This document shows positions 46,995 to 54,871 of a DNA stretch of 64,000 bases, piece by piece. Source of the stretch: Brachybacterium sp. SGAir0954. GTDB taxonomy: Bacteria; Actinomycetota; Actinomycetes; Actinomycetales; Dermabacteraceae. The translations under genes and the position numbers were made by a program. The stretch covers positions 1,612,001 to 1,676,000 of the forward strand of contig NZ_CP027295.1 in assembly GCF_005490785.1 (NCBI RefSeq), read 5' to 3'. Below the pieces are notes generated by a model that ran no database searches, was not told where the DNA came from, and saw nothing but the letters and a program-made list of their open reading frames with translations. Numbering within the stretch: position 1 is the stretch's first letter; the number at the start of each line of letters is the position of its first letter.

Positions 46995-47291
46995 CGGGGC
47001 CGCGGGCAGTGCAGCGACCTGGTCATGCCCCGCCATGAGGCGATCGGTCCGCGCGAGATCGCTCGGGTCCTGGCCCCCGGAGGTCATCTGCTCACCCAGC
47101 AGGTCGACGGCGCCGACGCCGAGGAGATCCACGAGTGGTTCGGCACCGATCCCCAGTATCCGGAGGTCTCCTCGGGGTGCATCGTGCGCGATCTCGAGGC
47201 CGAGCGCCTGCTCGCGCTCGACGCGGACCGTCCGATCCGTGTCACGCAGAGACGCTTCCGCATCCTCGCCTCCCGCGATGGGGTTCAATAG
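46995..47291 (+). pseudogene. Remnant of a class I SAM-dependent methyltransferase
   Basis: One frame reads SDLVMPRHEAIGPREIARVL then APGGHLLTQQVDGADAEEIH and ends at TAG (47289-47291). This is the middle part, after motif I, of a small-molecule methyltransferase family. The motif I glycine loop (DxGxGxG) is missing and the upstream frame carries unrelated residues, so the 5' half is lost. It ends 4 nt before the PfkB gene. Confidence 0.6.
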
Positions 47292-47295
47292 TCCG

Positions 47296-48168
47296 ATGAG
47301 CACCCCTGACCCGGTCTCGCTTGTCGTCGTCTGCGGTCCCGCCTCCTGGAACCACCTGATCTCCCTGGACCGCCTTCCCGAACCGGTCCCGCACATGCAG
47401 TTCGCCGAGAGCGCCTGGCACACCGTCGGCGGCACGTCGGCCGGCAAGGCGGCGCATCTCGTCGCTCTCGGCGTCCCCACGGTGCTCCATGCGCCGCTCG
47501 GCACCGACGAGGACGGCGGGCGGATCGCCGCGCTGCTGACCGGTGCCGGTGTCGATCTGCGTGCGGTCGGGAGCGAGCGCACCGAGAGGCATGTGAACCT
47601 CATGGCGCGGGACGGGCGGGTCTCCCTGTACGTCGCGACCCCGTCGGCCCCGTCGGCCGATGACGTCTCCTCCGCCACCGCGTCGGCGCTCGCGGCCGAC
47701 GTCGCCGTGCTGGACCTCTCGGAGCTGGGGCTCGCCGTGCTCCGGGATCTCGAGCGCTCCCCGCGCCGTCCCAGCATCTGGACCGACCTGCACGACTACG
47801 ACGGCACCGCGGCATTCCATGAGCCCTTCCTAGGGGCCGCCGAGGTCGTGCTGATGAACGCCGATGCGACCGACGACGCCTGGGCGCTGCTCGCCTCCTG
47901 CGTCGCACGCGGTCCTCGACTCGCGGTCTGCACCCTCGGCGCGCAGGGCGCGATCGCCCTGGAGGCCGACGGGACGCGGCACGAGGTCGCAGCGGTGCCG
48001 GCCGAGGTCGTGGACACCAACGGCGCCGGCGATGCCTTCATGGCCGGACTGCTGGCGGCGACGCTGCGCGGACAGAGCATCCCCTCCGCGCTCTCCGCCG
48101 CGGCCGCGCAGGCGCGGGTCGCGATCGAGGGCGAGCATCTGCATCCCGCGCTCCGAGCCGAGGGCTGA
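47296..48168 (+). CDS. PfkB family carbohydrate kinase, accessory
   Basis: 290 aa. WHTVGGTSAGKAAHLVALG is the N-terminal substrate block and DTNGAGDAFMAGLL the C-terminal PfkB signature with the catalytic Asp; VVLMNADATDD and AVCTLGAQGAIAL are typical intermediate blocks. GTNGAGD in place of GAGD with preceding TG suggests a ribokinase/adenosine-kinase-like member; substrate unknown. The ATG at 47296 gives the natural N terminus (VSLVVVCGPASWNHLI). Codon use is core-like, unlike the neighbours. Confidence 0.82.
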   Translation: MSTPDPVSLVVVCGPASWNHLISLDRLPEPVPHMQFAESAWHTVGGTSAGKAAHLVALGVPTVLHAPLGTDEDGGRIAALLTGAGVDLRAVGSERTERHVNLMARDGRVSLYVATPSAPSADDVSSATASALAADVAVLDLSELGLAVLRDLERSPRRPSIWTDLHDYDGTAAFHEPFLGAAEVVLMNADATDDAWALLASCVARGPRLAVCTLGAQGAIALEADGTRHEVAAVPAEVVDTNGAGDAFMAGLLAATLRGQSIPSALSAAAAQARVAIEGEHLHPALRAEG

Positions 48169-48412
48169 GCTCTCGACCCTCAGAACGTGCTGGTCACAGA
48201 CGTAGTTCGGCATATTCTGCCATTCGTGGCGTATACCTCTGGGGCTGTGGGGCGCCCTCTCCGCGCACCTCGAGTGGTCTGGGTCAAGTCCCTTTGAGTG
48301 GTGGCTTTTGGGTCAGGCGGTCATGAGGAGCCGGCTGTTGTTCTCGGGGGTTTCGGTGGTGAGCATGTCGGCGCGGCAGCGCATCGATCCTCGCCTGCGG
48401 TCTACCGCGAGG
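48169..48412. other. Gene-free stretch with possible mobile-element relic
   Basis: AT-richer at 48190-48240. On the minus strand 48313-48366 reads MLTTETPENNSRLLMTA then stop, which looks like the last residues of a gene cut off upstream, perhaps a transposase, followed by a short AT-richer end. The family could not be identified. A weak relative of the ychF repeat (GACGTAGTTCGG) sits near 48200. Confidence 0.3.
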
Positions 48413-48645
48413 CTGAGAGGTCGGGGTCGCTGCGTACGAAGCGGCTCGCGCGATAGCCGAACAGAACCTCCGCCTCGGACACGATGTCGTCGTCGATGCG
48501 GTGAACGACAGCGAGGATGCTCGGCAGACCTGGCGGACCGCGGCGTCGCGCACGGGCGCACGGCTCGACGTCGTGCACCTCGAGCTCACGGACGAGAGAG
48601 CGGGAGCTGCGACTCCGCACCAGGGATCGGGGTGGAGCCCCGGCG
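48413..48645 (+). pseudogene. Fragment of P-loop kinase, paralog of the 51.4-kb gene
   Basis: Reads EVGVAAYEAARAIAEQNL then VVVDAVNDSEDARQTWRTAA, closely matching the middle of the intact kinase at 51449-51970, and shifts frame near 48598 before RELRLRTRDRGG. The Walker A region and the C-terminal third are absent. High nucleotide identity to the intact copy over about 190 nt indicates duplication or recombination between them. Confidence 0.8.
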
Positions 48646-48676
48646 TGCGGTCGGCGTCTCGCAGGAGCAGGTCGCC

Positions 48677-49585
48677 TCAGGCGGACGTCGCCCCAGAACG
48701 CTCGAGCAGGCCGTGCATCCGCATCCAGCTGGCGAAGGACTCGAACCAGCCGGTGCTGGTCGTCTCCTTCGGGTACATGCCGAATCCGTGCCCGCCCCGC
48801 TCATAGAAGTGGAGCTCCACGGGCCGCCCGGCGGCGCGCCAGTTTTCCACCAGGGGGAACCCGCTCGGGTCCATCAGGCCATCGTCCGCGGCGAGCGCGA
48901 TGAACAGCGGCGGCGCGTCGTCGGGCACCTCGAACGCGGTGAGCGGCCCGTAGATGTCGCCGATGAAGGCCGGCTTCGCCTCCTCGCCGACAAGAGCGGT
49001 GGCGACGGTGAGCATGGCGCCGGCGGAGAAGCCGACCATGCCGACGCGCTCGGGATCGATCGACCACTCGGCCGCTCGGCTGCGCACGAGCGCGAACGCT
49101 GCGTGGGCGTCGGCGATCTGCGGGTCCAGGGCGCCGAGCGCGGTGGCGGGGTCGTGCCGGTGAGAGGGAATCGGTCCGGCCAGCATCTCCCTGATCGCTG
49201 CAGCGAAGTCGTCGAGGTGCGCCGGGGTCGGCTTGAGCCGGTACTTCAGCACGAAAGCGGCGACACCACGGGCCGCGAGCGCGCGGGCAACGTCCCACCC
49301 CTCGTTCTCCATGGACAAGGACATGAACCCTCCGCCCGGAGCCACGATCACGGCGGTGCCCGTCGCCGTGGCCGGATCCGGCAGGAACGGCGTGAGCGTG
49401 GCGATGCCGACATTGCGGGCGAACACGCTGCCGTACTCGCTGTGCCAGGACTCCAGTACCGATGCGCCCGGCAACGGCTCGGTTCCGAGCTCGATGGCGT
49501 CCGGCTGTGCGGGGACCGCGATCGGCGTCATCCCGTGCTTCTCGGGCACTGCGGGGTCACTGCTGGGGGTCGAGGCCATGGTCAT
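48677..49585 (-). CDS. Alpha/beta hydrolase, acetyl-esterase-like
   Basis: 302 aa. APGGGFMSLSMENEG is the oxyanion region (HGGG-like), GFSAGA the nucleophile elbow, LAADDGL the acid and ERGGHGFGMYP the histidine; this order is typical of acetylxylan-esterase/BD-FAE-type enzymes. FVLKYRLKPTP is also common to that group. The ATG at 49585 follows GGAG; longer starts upstream have no ribosome binding site. Cytosolic by lack of a signal peptide. Substrate presumably an acetylated sugar or small ester. Confidence 0.84.
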   Translation of the reverse strand: MTMASTPSSDPAVPEKHGMTPIAVPAQPDAIELGTEPLPGASVLESWHSEYGSVFARNVGIATLTPFLPDPATATGTAVIVAPGGGFMSLSMENEGWDVARALAARGVAAFVLKYRLKPTPAHLDDFAAAIREMLAGPIPSHRHDPATALGALDPQIADAHAAFALVRSRAAEWSIDPERVGMVGFSAGAMLTVATALVGEEAKPAFIGDIYGPLTAFEVPDDAPPLFIALAADDGLMDPSGFPLVENWRAAGRPVELHFYERGGHGFGMYPKETTSTGWFESFASWMRMHGLLERSGATSA

Positions 49586-49713
49586 GAGCTCTCCATTCGG
49601 AAGATGCGCCGGGGGAACGCGGTTTCCACGCTCGGCGCCGAGGATAACGCCGCCCGACGGATCGAGGAAGACTGGCGCGCGCCGAGGGTCGCGACACGTC
49701 GAGCGGGGGCTCG

Positions 49714-50553
49714 TCACAGGCTCAGCATCGCCGCCGCGACCTCGGCCGTGGCCGCGTCGGGGATCGCCCTCGACGCGTCCTCGAGCACCAGGAGGCGTGC
49801 GCCGGGGATCTCTCGCGCAAGGGCTTCACCGTTGCCGACGGGGAAGAACGGATCGCGACGGCCGTGCACCACGAGCGCAGGCAGGGCGAGGTCGGCGAGA
49901 CGCTCCCGCCAGCGGGGTCGGCAGTCGAGCCTGGAGAACGTCATCCCCAGCTGATTCGCCATGTGCACAGCGGGCTGCGCGCCCGGAGTGCGGTCCCATA
50001 CGCGTGCGGCGAGCGACGGGGCGGCCGCAGGGTCGTCGCCGAGGATGTCGGCGGTGCCCGCCGCGTACTCCGCCACCGCGCTGCGATCGGACCAGTCGGG
50101 CTTGCGGCGGGAGAACAGCCGAGCCATCGTCGCCTTGTCGTGGTCGGGCAGATCTGCGTCGACGGGCCCAGGGGCGAGCGGTCGTGTCCCGACGAGGGTC
50201 AGTGCCGAGAAGGCGTCCGGATGATCGAGGGCGGCAACCTGGGCGACCAGGCCTCCGACCCCGATGCCCGCCAGGTGGGCGGGCCGATCGTCGAGCGCGC
50301 GGGCGAGACCCACGGCATCTGCGGCGAGATCCCGCAGCGTGTATGCCGGATTCTGGGGGTCGATGGTGGTCGACGTGCCGGAATCTCGCAGGTCGTAGCT
50401 CACGACGTGCCGGCCGCCCCGCGCGAGGGCTGTGCAGAGCTCGTCGGGCCAGGACAGCATGGTGGTGCCTCCTGCGCACAGGAGCAGCGGTGCGGCGGGA
50501 TCCCCGAAGTGCTCGACCCCGAGCCTCACGCCGTTCGTCTCGTACGTCGTCAT
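49714..50553 (-). CDS. Alpha/beta hydrolase fold protein lacking catalytic Ser and His
   Basis: 279 aa. The fold is clear: LLLCAGGTTMLSW, VVSYDLRDSGTS, and LVVHGRRDPFFPVGNGE. But the nucleophile elbow reads GIGVG at residues 96-100, with Gly98 where Ser is expected, and the His block reads LEDASRAIPD where family members have a GH. The acid Asp is kept. It is therefore probably not a hydrolase; it may bind a ligand or have another chemistry. The ATG at 50553 follows GAGAGGG. Divergent from an HxlR-type regulator, likely its controller. Confidence 0.8.
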   Translation of the reverse strand: MTTYETNGVRLGVEHFGDPAAPLLLCAGGTTMLSWPDELCTALARGGRHVVSYDLRDSGTSTTIDPQNPAYTLRDLAADAVGLARALDDRPAHLAGIGVGGLVAQVAALDHPDAFSALTLVGTRPLAPGPVDADLPDHDKATMARLFSRRKPDWSDRSAVAEYAAGTADILGDDPAAAPSLAARVWDRTPGAQPAVHMANQLGMTFSRLDCRPRWRERLADLALPALVVHGRRDPFFPVGNGEALAREIPGARLLVLEDASRAIPDAATAEVAAAMLSL

Positions 50554-50577
50554 CGCGCCCTCTCGTCGTCGACTGGG

Positions 50578-50633
50578 AAGTTCAGAAAAACAACTACACT
50601 TGCGATAGTGAACTTTCGATCCTAGACTGTCAA
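50578..50633. promoter_or_regulatory. Divergent promoter/operator, pseudo-hydrolase and HxlR gene
   Basis: Plus strand: TAGACT (50623-50628) ends 7 nt before the HxlR ATG at 50636, leaderless. Minus strand: TTGACA (50633-50628) and CACTAT (50610-50605) are 17 nt apart and serve the hydrolase. Inverted repeat AAGTTCA (50578-50584) / TGAACTT (50609-50615) lies across the minus promoter, a candidate operator. The whole stretch is AT-rich. Confidence 0.6.
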
Positions 50634-50635
50634 TC

Positions 50636-51274
50636 ATGAAGACCTATGGTCAGTACTGTGGCCTGGCCAGAGCCGCCGAGGTCCTCGGCGAGCGGTGGAC
50701 GCTGGTGATCCTGCGCGATCTGCTCGTCGGCCCGAAACGCTTCAACGAGCTCAGGACGGGGATCCCGGGCATCCCCTCCAACATCCTGACCACGCGACTC
50801 GGCGTCCTCGAGCGGGCCGAGGTGGTCGAGCGCGCCGTCGCGGGCCGCGGCGTCGTCTATCGGCTCAGTGATTACGGGCGGGACCTCGAGCCGATCCTCC
50901 TCGCGATCGGCCGGTGGGCGGCGCGGCGGATGGATGCCCCGCGGGAGGGCGAGCGACCCACGGACAGCTCTTTGGCCGCTGCCCTGCTGGCAGCTCGCAC
51001 CGACACGACGGTCGAGCCGTTCAGCGTCGAGGTGGCGGTCGGACCCGCCGTGGCGACCGCGAGAGTGGGGGAGACCGGTGTCAGCGTCGCCGAGGGGACG
51101 TCGCCCGATCCGGATCTCCGCCTCGGCGGCCCGGGGATGCGTCGCCTGCTCGCCGATGGTGACGTCGACGCGGCGCTGAGCTCCGGCGGCATCGACTGCG
51201 AGGGGCCGACGTCGTTGGTCGAGGAGTTCGTCCGCGCATTTCATGTCCCACTCGATGCGTCGGTAAGAGAATGA
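50636..51274 (+). CDS. HxlR family regulator with C-terminal extension
   Basis: 212 aa. Winged helix in residues 1-95: YCGLARAAEVLGERWTLVILRDLLVGPKRFNELRTGIPGIPSNILTTRL region, with a Cys at position 8 where redox-sensing members carry one. The C-terminal 100 residues (SVEVAVGPAVATARVG, PDLRLGGPGMRRLLADGD) resemble the sterol-carrier-like half seen in longer HxlR proteins and may bind a ligand. Leaderless ATG. Divergent from the pseudo-hydrolase at 49714. Confidence 0.85.
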   Translation: MKTYGQYCGLARAAEVLGERWTLVILRDLLVGPKRFNELRTGIPGIPSNILTTRLGVLERAEVVERAVAGRGVVYRLSDYGRDLEPILLAIGRWAARRMDAPREGERPTDSSLAAALLAARTDTTVEPFSVEVAVGPAVATARVGETGVSVAEGTSPDPDLRLGGPGMRRLLADGDVDAALSSGGIDCEGPTSLVEEFVRAFHVPLDASVRE

Positions 51275-51448
51275 GGGGAGGAGCGGATCCGCGGAGGCGT
51301 TGTGGTCCTCCGCGTCCCGCGGCGCCGCAGGGGGGAGGGGCGGATCGGTGACCACCACTGACCCGATCGCACCGACCCGCTTGAGGGCGGTCCTCATCGA
51401 GGGCGTCCCGGGGGAGCGGGTCGCGACGATCACGTCACGGGCGCTCGG

Positions 51449-51970
51449 ATGAGCGGGCGCCTGGTCGTGCTCTCCGGCCTCCCAGGGGTCGGGAAGACGA
51501 GCGTCGCCGAGATCCTCGCGGCGCGGACGGCGTCGGTCCACCTGTCCATCGACGCGGTCGAGGACGCGCTCCTCGCCTGCGGTCTGCCGCGTGGCTGGGA
51601 GGTCGGGGTCGCTGCCTACGAGGCAACGCGAGCGATGGCCGAGCTGAACCTCCGGCTCGGCCACGACGTCGTCGTCGATGCGGTGAACGACAGCGACGAG
51701 GCCCGGCAGACCTGGCGCACCGCCGCACAGCGGACAGGCGCTGACCTCCAGTTCGTGCACCTCGTGCTCGCGGAGGAGCAGGAGCATCGGCGGAGACTCC
51801 GGGGCAGAGAACGAGGCCTCGAGCATGTCGGTGAGCCGACCTGGGCGGACGTGCAGCAGCGCCGCGCGGACTATGCCGTGTGGTCCGATGCCGTGGTGGA
51901 GATCGACACGGGCGGGCGGACTGCCGATGACGTCGCGGATCTTCTCGCCACGCGGCTCGGCTCTGGATGA
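51449..51970 (+). CDS. P-loop nucleoside/antibiotic-type kinase
   Basis: 173 aa AAA_33-type small kinase. Walker A LSGLPGVGKTSVAE at residues 8-21; VHLSIDAVEDALL is the substrate-side Asp; DVVVDAVNDSDEARQTWR is Walker B-like with DxxN; RRRLRGRERG is an Arg-rich lid. Such proteins phosphorylate small molecules (chloramphenicol-, gluconate- or nucleotide-kinase-like), substrate not told. The ATG at 51449 lacks an obvious ribosome binding site. A decayed paralog lies at 48.4 kb. Confidence 0.8.
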   Translation: MSGRLVVLSGLPGVGKTSVAEILAARTASVHLSIDAVEDALLACGLPRGWEVGVAAYEATRAMAELNLRLGHDVVVDAVNDSDEARQTWRTAAQRTGADLQFVHLVLAEEQEHRRRLRGRERGLEHVGEPTWADVQQRRADYAVWSDAVVEIDTGGRTADDVADLLATRLGSG

Positions 51971-51982
51971 CGTGCCGCGCCC

Positions 51983-52228
51983 CTACGGCGCCAGGGGGAC
52001 CGGCGTCCTGTCGGCGCTGGAGGGCCGGACCCACGCGGTGGTCGTCACCTTGAGGGCGCGGCCGCCGTCGCTGATCTGCACCGACATGTATCCGTCCGCG
52101 GCGTGCATGATCGGGCCGGTCGCGCTGCGAACGAGCGGGTGGGCCACATCGCCGCACGCCACGTCCTCGGTCTCGTACGCACCGAGCGTCCATGTGCCGA
52201 CGAGGCTGTCCTGGATCGAGTTCCTGGC
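51983..52228 (-). pseudogene. Truncated lipocalin-like domain
   Basis: Minus-strand frame reads NSIQDSLVGTWTLGAYE, then HPLVRSATGPIMHAADGYMS, then VQISDGGR, matching the first half of the small lipocalin-like family (LVGTW...DGYMSVQ), and ends at TAG (51983-51985) after about 80 residues where the family has about 140. No in-frame ATG or GTG stands before the domain. Both ends are lost, so it is taken as a relic. Confidence 0.55.
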
Positions 52229-52325
52229 TTGAATGAAGCAAGCCTGCGAGTGACGCCTCGTCGGCCGGTGTCGTGGGATCAGCCAATCGGGTGCGGCGCC
52301 TCGATGCCCGGCTCTTCGTCCTCGC

Positions 52326-52331
52326 TAGGCT
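52326..52331 (+). promoter_or_regulatory. Leaderless -10 hexamer of the 52.3-kb gene
   Basis: TAGGCT ends 6 nt before the GTG at 52338. Confidence 0.55.
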
Positions 52332-52337
52332 GAGCCG

Positions 52338-52757
52338 GTGACCACTCCCTCTTTCGCGGAACAGTCAGCGTGGATGCAGTCGATGCGACCGAGGACGGCG
52401 CGCATCGAGTTCGTCTTCAACAATGGCGACGACCAGCACTCGCTGCTCGAGCTCCTGTCCCACCTTCAGTCGGTCAGGACGGTCGGTGTCGGGCCCGGTA
52501 ACGGGTACTACGTGCGGTCTCGCCCTGACGTGGTGAAGCGCAGCTATGCGTATGACAGGGACATCATCCGTGCGATCGAGAGCCTCGGCTGCTTCTTCCC
52601 CGACCCGGAGAGCGGCGAGCAGTGGACGGGGCTGGGGGACGTCGACGTCATCTTCCTCGACCGGCGCGGCGCGATGCTCGGGGCGACCGTGACACACGAG
52701 GGCATGCTCCTCTCCCCGGAGGAGGAGGAAGAGAACACCCGGTACTTCCGGTCATGA
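52338..52757 (+). CDS. Hypothetical protein
   Basis: 139 aa, not recognised. Soluble, acidic, mixed alpha/beta by residue pattern: ARIEFVFNNGDDQHSLLELLSHLQ, then VRSRPDVVKRSYAYDRDIIRAIE, then DVDVIFLDRRGAMLGATVTHEGMLL, ending in an acidic EEEEENTRYFRS. No cysteine cluster or membrane segment. The GTG start is supported by the TAGGCT hexamer. Last gene before repeat copy E and the return to core DNA. Confidence 0.6.
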   Translation: MTTPSFAEQSAWMQSMRPRTARIEFVFNNGDDQHSLLELLSHLQSVRTVGVGPGNGYYVRSRPDVVKRSYAYDRDIIRAIESLGCFFPDPESGEQWTGLGDVDVIFLDRRGAMLGATVTHEGMLLSPEEEEENTRYFRS

Positions 52758-52767
52758 GGTCCTGCGG

Positions 52768-52797
52768 TGCAGGGACTCGCTGGAGTTCCGGTCCTAC
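52768..52797 (+). repeat. ychF 3'-end repeat, copy E (distal boundary)
   Basis: TGGAGTTCCG at 52781-52790 is identical to copy A and reads CRDSLEFRSY, close to RNSVEFRF of copy D. It stands 10 nt after the hypothetical gene and 36 nt before the end of the convergent SCO1664-family gene. Confidence 0.45.
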
Positions 52798-52832
52798 GAC
52801 TGGCCTGCTCCCGGTCGTCGCAGCCCAGGCCG

Positions 52833-53600
52833 TCAGAACAGCGGCCACGGCACCGCCGGCATGTCGCCGCTCGGGGCGAGGAAGTGCCCGTCGGCCCGCA
52901 GCCGTGCGCACCGCTCTGTGAGCGCCTCGAGCTCCTGTGCGCTGAGCAGCTCTCCGAGGCGCTGGCCGAGCTCACCGTCGAGCGCGTCCAGGACGCGGCC
53001 GATGCCGTCCAGTTCCTCGTCGTCCAGAGCCTCGCCGAGCCACCCCCAGAGGATCGTGCGCAGCTTGTCCTCGTGATGGAAGGTGAGCCCGTGGTCGACG
53101 CCGAAGCGGTGTCCGCCCGGCATGGCGAGGATGTGGTCGCCCTTGCGGTCGGCGTTGTTGACGATCGCGTCGAACACCGTCATGCGGCGCAGCGCGGGAG
53201 TGTCCTCGTGGACCAGGGTGATCCGCTGCTCGTCCTGGTCGAGCCCCTCGAGGACGCTCCGCCAGCCCATGGCCGGCACATGGTCCGTCGGGACCAGGTC
53301 CACGGGATGCTGGCTGCGATCCTGCTCCTGCCAGAGCTGCACCATCCCCTCGCCGAATGGGCCGTCGCGCAGCCAGGTGCGCGGCACGACGTCCCAGCCG
53401 AGCGTCTCGGAGACCAGGTAGGCGGCGACCTCCCGACGGGCCAGGGTGGCGCCCGGGAAGTCCCAGAGCGGGGCCTCGCCCGCCACCGGCTTGTAGACGA
53501 CGACCGTCTCGCCGATGGCGGCGAGGAACGTCGCGTTCGACGCCGTCGTGAGGCGACCGGTGAGCACCAGCTCGTCGGTCACCAGGTCCGGCGCGGACAT
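52833..53600 (-). CDS. SCO1664 family protein (PI3/PI4-kinase-like fold)
   Basis: 255 aa. VVYKPVAGEAPLWDFPGATLARREVAAYLVSE holds the ATP lysine and the glycine-poor loop; TVFDAIVNNADRKGDHIL matches the catalytic loop (N-N-x-D-R-K) and HRFGVDHGLTFH the metal-binding DHG in place of DFG. This atypical kinase fold is conserved in actinobacteria; the substrate is unknown. It overlaps DUF3090 (TGATG) and is last of a three-gene operon with a phosphomutase-like gene. Confidence 0.85.
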   Translation of the reverse strand: MSAPDLVTDELVLTGRLTTASNATFLAAIGETVVVYKPVAGEAPLWDFPGATLARREVAAYLVSETLGWDVVPRTWLRDGPFGEGMVQLWQEQDRSQHPVDLVPTDHVPAMGWRSVLEGLDQDEQRITLVHEDTPALRRMTVFDAIVNNADRKGDHILAMPGGHRFGVDHGLTFHHEDKLRTILWGWLGEALDDEELDGIGRVLDALDGELGQRLGELLSAQELEALTERCARLRADGHFLAPSGDMPAVPWPLF

Positions 53601-54148
53601 CAGGACTCGGGGATGATGCAGGTGTGGCCGTCGGGGTCGATGGGATGGCCGCAGAGCGTGCACAGGGGACGCCCGGCGTCCACGACCTCGCGGGTGCGCT
53701 GGGTGAATGCCCGGGCGGCGCCGACCGGGATCCGCACCCGAAGCATCTCGGACTCCGCCGTTCCGGCCTCGTCGGGCTCGACGTCGTCGGCGGGGAGCGG
53801 CTGCGCCTCGATGATCAGCTGGGCCGTGGTGGGGTCCCAGCCGATGCCGATGGTCGCGGCCCGGAACTGCTCCTGGACGGCGTCGAGCGGATCGTTGTCG
53901 ACGAGCTCGACGGGCGTGCCGGTGGGCACGCTGTAGGGGTTGCCCTCGACGGCGCGGAGCTGGTCGAGGACCTCGTCGACCTTCATCGCGAGCAGTGCGG
54001 ACTGCTCCTTCTCGAGGGCGATGCTCATGATCTGCGCCCCGGTGCGCACCTGGAGGTAGAACGTCCGGGCACCGGGACGCCCGAGGGTCCCGATGACGAC
54101 CCGGTCCGGCCAGTCGAACGCATGGAGATGTGCGGGCACGTCGGTCAT
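53600..54148 (-). CDS. DUF3090 protein
   Basis: 182 aa. HLHAFDWPDRVVIGTLGRPGARTFYLQ and EKEQSALLAMKVDEVLDQL are family blocks. The C terminus PLCTLCGHPIDPDGHTC carries a probable zinc knuckle (C-x2-C plus a later H and C). Conserved in actinobacteria between the SCO1664 and phosphomutase genes (Rv2134c, by memory). Function unknown. The ATG is 9 nt after the phosphomutase stop, and the stop overlaps the next start. Confidence 0.85.
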   Translation of the reverse strand: MTDVPAHLHAFDWPDRVVIGTLGRPGARTFYLQVRTGAQIMSIALEKEQSALLAMKVDEVLDQLRAVEGNPYSVPTGTPVELVDNDPLDAVQEQFRAATIGIGWDPTTAQLIIEAQPLPADDVEPDEAGTAESEMLRVRIPVGAARAFTQRTREVVDAGRPLCTLCGHPIDPDGHTCIIPES

Positions 54149-54157
54149 GTGAGAATC

Positions 54158-54865
54158 CTAGGCCCGGGGGCCATCGGCGGTGGGAGCGCCTGCACCGCCG
54201 CCCACCGGTGCATCGCCGGAGGGGACGCTCGTCGCGAGCCAGGAGAGATCCCCGGAGTCGGTGCTGGTCGCCCAGACCCTCGGCCTGCTCGTCCCGTAGG
54301 TCACGATCGACACCGAGGCGGGCCCCACTTCGAGTCGCTGGAACATGTCCAGGTGCATGCCGAGCGCATCGGCCAGGACCGACTTGATGATGTCGCCGTG
54401 GCTCACCGCCACCCACACCGCCCCCGGACCGTGCTCGGCCTGGACGGCTGCATCGTGGCGACGGATCGCGGCCACCGCCCTGCTCTGCATCCCTGCCAGG
54501 GATTCACCGCCGGGGAAGATGACGGCGGAGGGCTGCGCCTGCACGGTCTGCCACAGATCCTGCGTCGCGAGATCCGCGAGTCGGCGCCCCTGCCACCGGC
54601 CGTAGTCGCACTCCGTGAGATCGACGTCGACCGAGGTGAGCGGGGCGCCCGCCTGTCGATCCACGATGGCCCGGGCGGTCTCCGCACAGCGATCCAGGGG
54701 GCTCGACACCACCGCGGACACGGGCACGGCCGCGATCCTGTCCCCGGTCCGCACCACCTGGTCGCGTCCCAGATCGTCCAGACCGACACCGGCCATCCGA
54801 CCCGCCAGCAGTCCCGTCGCATTGGCCGTGGTGCGACCGTGTCGCACGAGGAGAACCGTCGCCAT
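54158..54865 (-). CDS. Histidine phosphatase family protein (MSMEG_4193-type 'phosphomutase')
   Basis: 235 aa. VLLVRHGRTTAN has the catalytic His9 of the RHG motif; VSSPLDRCAETA gives the second Arg, and VAVSHGDIIKSVL the second catalytic His. A full phosphatase/mutase site is present. Named putative phosphomutase in mycobacteria; the substrate is unknown. First gene of the trio with DUF3090 and SCO1664. The ATG at 54865 lies 6 nt after TAGGCT, leaderless. Confidence 0.88.
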   Translation of the reverse strand: MATVLLVRHGRTTANATGLLAGRMAGVGLDDLGRDQVVRTGDRIAAVPVSAVVSSPLDRCAETARAIVDRQAGAPLTSVDVDLTECDYGRWQGRRLADLATQDLWQTVQAQPSAVIFPGGESLAGMQSRAVAAIRRHDAAVQAEHGPGAVWVAVSHGDIIKSVLADALGMHLDMFQRLEVGPASVSIVTYGTSRPRVWATSTDSGDLSWLATSVPSGDAPVGGGAGAPTADGPRA

Positions 54866-54871
54866 GCCTCC

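Noticed and set aside
48313..48366. Insertion sequence called from the minus-strand tail MLTTETPENNSRLLMTA
   Set aside because: Only 17 residues, no DDE residues, no second terminal repeat and no target duplication; kept as a weak relic note only.
44303..52757. A classical integron
   Set aside because: No intI gene, and the repeats are copies of the ychF end rather than attC-like palindromes.
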